In this document: in pieces, positions 63,016-64,000 of the stretch
Layout: each line of letters begins with the position of its first letter
Numbering within the stretch: the first letter of the stretch is position 1
Source: Erythrobacter litoralis HTCC2594
GTDB taxonomy: Bacteria > Pseudomonadota > Alphaproteobacteria > Sphingomonadales > Sphingomonadaceae
Direction: 5' to 3'
DNA length: 64,000 nt
Assembly (NCBI RefSeq): GCF_000013005.1
Contig: NC_007722.1
Location: forward strand, 2,113,501 to 2,177,500
Made by a program: the position numbers and the translations under genes
The notes under the pieces: generated by a model
What the model saw: the letters and a program-made list of their open reading frames with translations, nothing else
Told to the model about the DNA's origin: nothing
The model's database searches: none

Positions 63016-64000
63016 ATGAGAGGATGTCTATTGGCTTCTGCCGCGTTGTTGTGCTCGGGAACAGCATTTGCCCAGGAAGCAACGCCCCAGGCGAACGACC
63101 AAACCGGGAGCGCCACGGAAGCGCTGGCTGAGGACATTGTCGTTACCGCCACCAAAAAGGGCTATGGCGAAAGCGTGCAGAAAGTACCGATGGCGGTCAC
63201 GGCTTTTGGTGAAGCGCAGCTGGATGCCAAGTTCGTCCAGAATCTTCAAAGTCTGAGCTACGACGTTCCCAACGTCCAGCTCGAGGATGTGGGTACGGCA
63301 CCGGGCTATGCCAATTTCACTATCCGGGGCCTCGGCATCAACAGCACGATCCCATCGATCGACCCCACCGTAGGCGTTTTCACTGACGGTATTTACCTCG
63401 GCATCAACGCTGGTGTCGTGCTGGACAACTTCGACCTTGAGGGGATCGAAGTTCTGCGTGGACCGCAAGGCTTGCTTTTCGGTCGCAACGTTACCGGCGG
63501 TGCCGTGGTTGTGCGGACCACGCGGCCCAGCTTCGATTTTGGAGCCAAAGCCAAGCTATCCATTGAAACGGGACTGAAAAAGACCGTAAGCGGCACGGTT
63601 ACCGGACCTATCGTCGATGACGTTTTGGCTGCCAAATTGGCCGTCTACTACAGCGACGACAATGGCTGGTTTCGCAACCGCTTCGACAATCGCAGCTTCG
63701 GTAAATCACATGACCTTATCATTCGCCCGGCACTTTCGCTCAAGGGTGGCGACCGCTTCCGAATGGATCTCCGCTATGAGCATGGCGATGTCGAAAGCGA
63801 TGGAGCCCCTGTCCAGAGTCACGCGCTGTTTCCCGCGACAGCTTCAGGTTTTCGATCAATTTCCCAGGTTTCTATGATGCCAAATGGGACCAGGCGATCG
63901 TGGAAACCAACATCGATGTCGGTCTGGGCGAAGGCGTCTTCACCAACATCGCTGGCTATCGGAAATTCCGATCCTCCGCGGGCGCTGATATCGATGGAAC
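63016..64000 (+). CDS. Second TonB-dependent receptor, partial, with an apparent frameshift
   Basis: GAGAGG lies just before the ATG at 63016. Signal peptide MRGCLLASAALLCSGTAFAQ, TonB box region EDIVVTATKKG, plug motifs NFTIRGLGINST and IEVLRGPQGLLFGRNVTGG. The first frame is receptor-like to about HALFP (63834). Beyond that the receptor sequence continues in another frame (DSFRFSINFPGFYDAKWDQ, then VFTNIAGYRKFRSSAG) to the window end. Adding one C in the CCC run near 63832 restores a continuous frame. The gene is cut by the window edge, so whether it is a pseudogene or a sequencing error is open. Confidence 0.85.
   Translation, partial: MRGCLLASAALLCSGTAFAQEATPQANDQTGSATEALAEDIVVTATKKGYGESVQKVPMAVTAFGEAQLDAKFVQNLQSLSYDVPNVQLEDVGTAPGYANFTIRGLGINSTIPSIDPTVGVFTDGIYLGINAGVVLDNFDLEGIEVLRGPQGLLFGRNVTGGAVVVRTTRPSFDFGAKAKLSIETGLKKTVSGTVTGPIVDDVLAAKLAVYYSDDNGWFRNRFDNRSFGKSHDLIIRPALSLKGGDRFRMDLRYEHGDVESDGAPVQSHALFPATASGFRSISQVSMMPNGTRRSWKPTSMSVWAKASSPTSLAIGNSDPPRALISME

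Noticed and set aside
1..64000. CRISPR arrays, tRNA, rRNA or tmRNA genes
   Set aside because: No regularly spaced direct repeats and no cloverleaf or rRNA sequence were noticed on either strand; a covariance search was not possible here.

Overview
The window looks like about 64 kb of a high-GC alphaproteobacterial chromosome, most plausibly Sphingomonadales/Erythrobacteraceae. The basis is gene order (dut-coaBC and ubiB-ubiE-mutM runs, rpsT beside dnaA, rpmH-rnpA-yidD-yidC-engB), the many intergenic palindromes, and the abundance of TonB-dependent receptors. This is an inference from sequence and synteny; no 16S, rRNA or tRNA gene was seen.

Positions 1 to about 45,490 are mostly core chromosome. 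In order: the end of a rhodanese-domain gene; a very unusual Ser/Gly-rich envelope protein; ruvB and ruvA with a DsrE-like gene and a palindrome-flanked GIY-YIG nuclease between them; aroC; a peroxide-defence block (ahpC, ahpF, katG); a LytTR regulator with a ZIP-like membrane protein; an envelope/export group (Smr, mltA, Tim44-like, secB, murJ) followed by trpS; dut-coaBC; ubiB-ubiE diverging from mutM; rpsT and dnaA; a ThiF/MoeB protein, a sirtuin, dapB and nth; a dicarboxylate symporter, dapE, a cupin, an S1/P1 nuclease, a GST and an esterase; then engB-yidC-yidD-rnpA-rpmH and a periplasmic ClpP-fold protein. Gaps between core genes carry several families of paired inverted repeats. Two AT-richer orphan genes overlap the ends of housekeeping genes.

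At about 45,490 the gene comM (yifB) stops abruptly after roughly 282 residues and an accessory region begins that runs to the window end. It opens with a non-coding stretch, an IS3-family element (45,880-47,390) and a 5'-truncated TonB receptor. It continues with a cyclase-family hydrolase and a BKACE-family beta-keto acid cleavage enzyme.

The centre of the accessory region is a catabolic cluster: TonB receptor, aldehyde dehydrogenase, GMC alcohol oxidoreductase and acyl-CoA synthetase, in the order of the known pegB-C-A-E polyethylene-glycol genes. It is followed by crotonase, SCP2-type thiolase, acyl-CoA dehydrogenase, a 17beta-HSD4/MFE-2-like SDR and a second TonB receptor. Together these suggest outer-membrane uptake of an alcohol, oxidation to an acid, CoA activation and a beta-oxidation route of the kind used for alpha-methyl-branched or ring-bearing chains. 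The substrate is not determined. A 42-bp sequence occurs three times in this cluster, each time 58-120 bp upstream of a gene start, and is a candidate shared regulatory site. The last receptor gene carries an apparent one-base frameshift near 63,832 and runs off the window.
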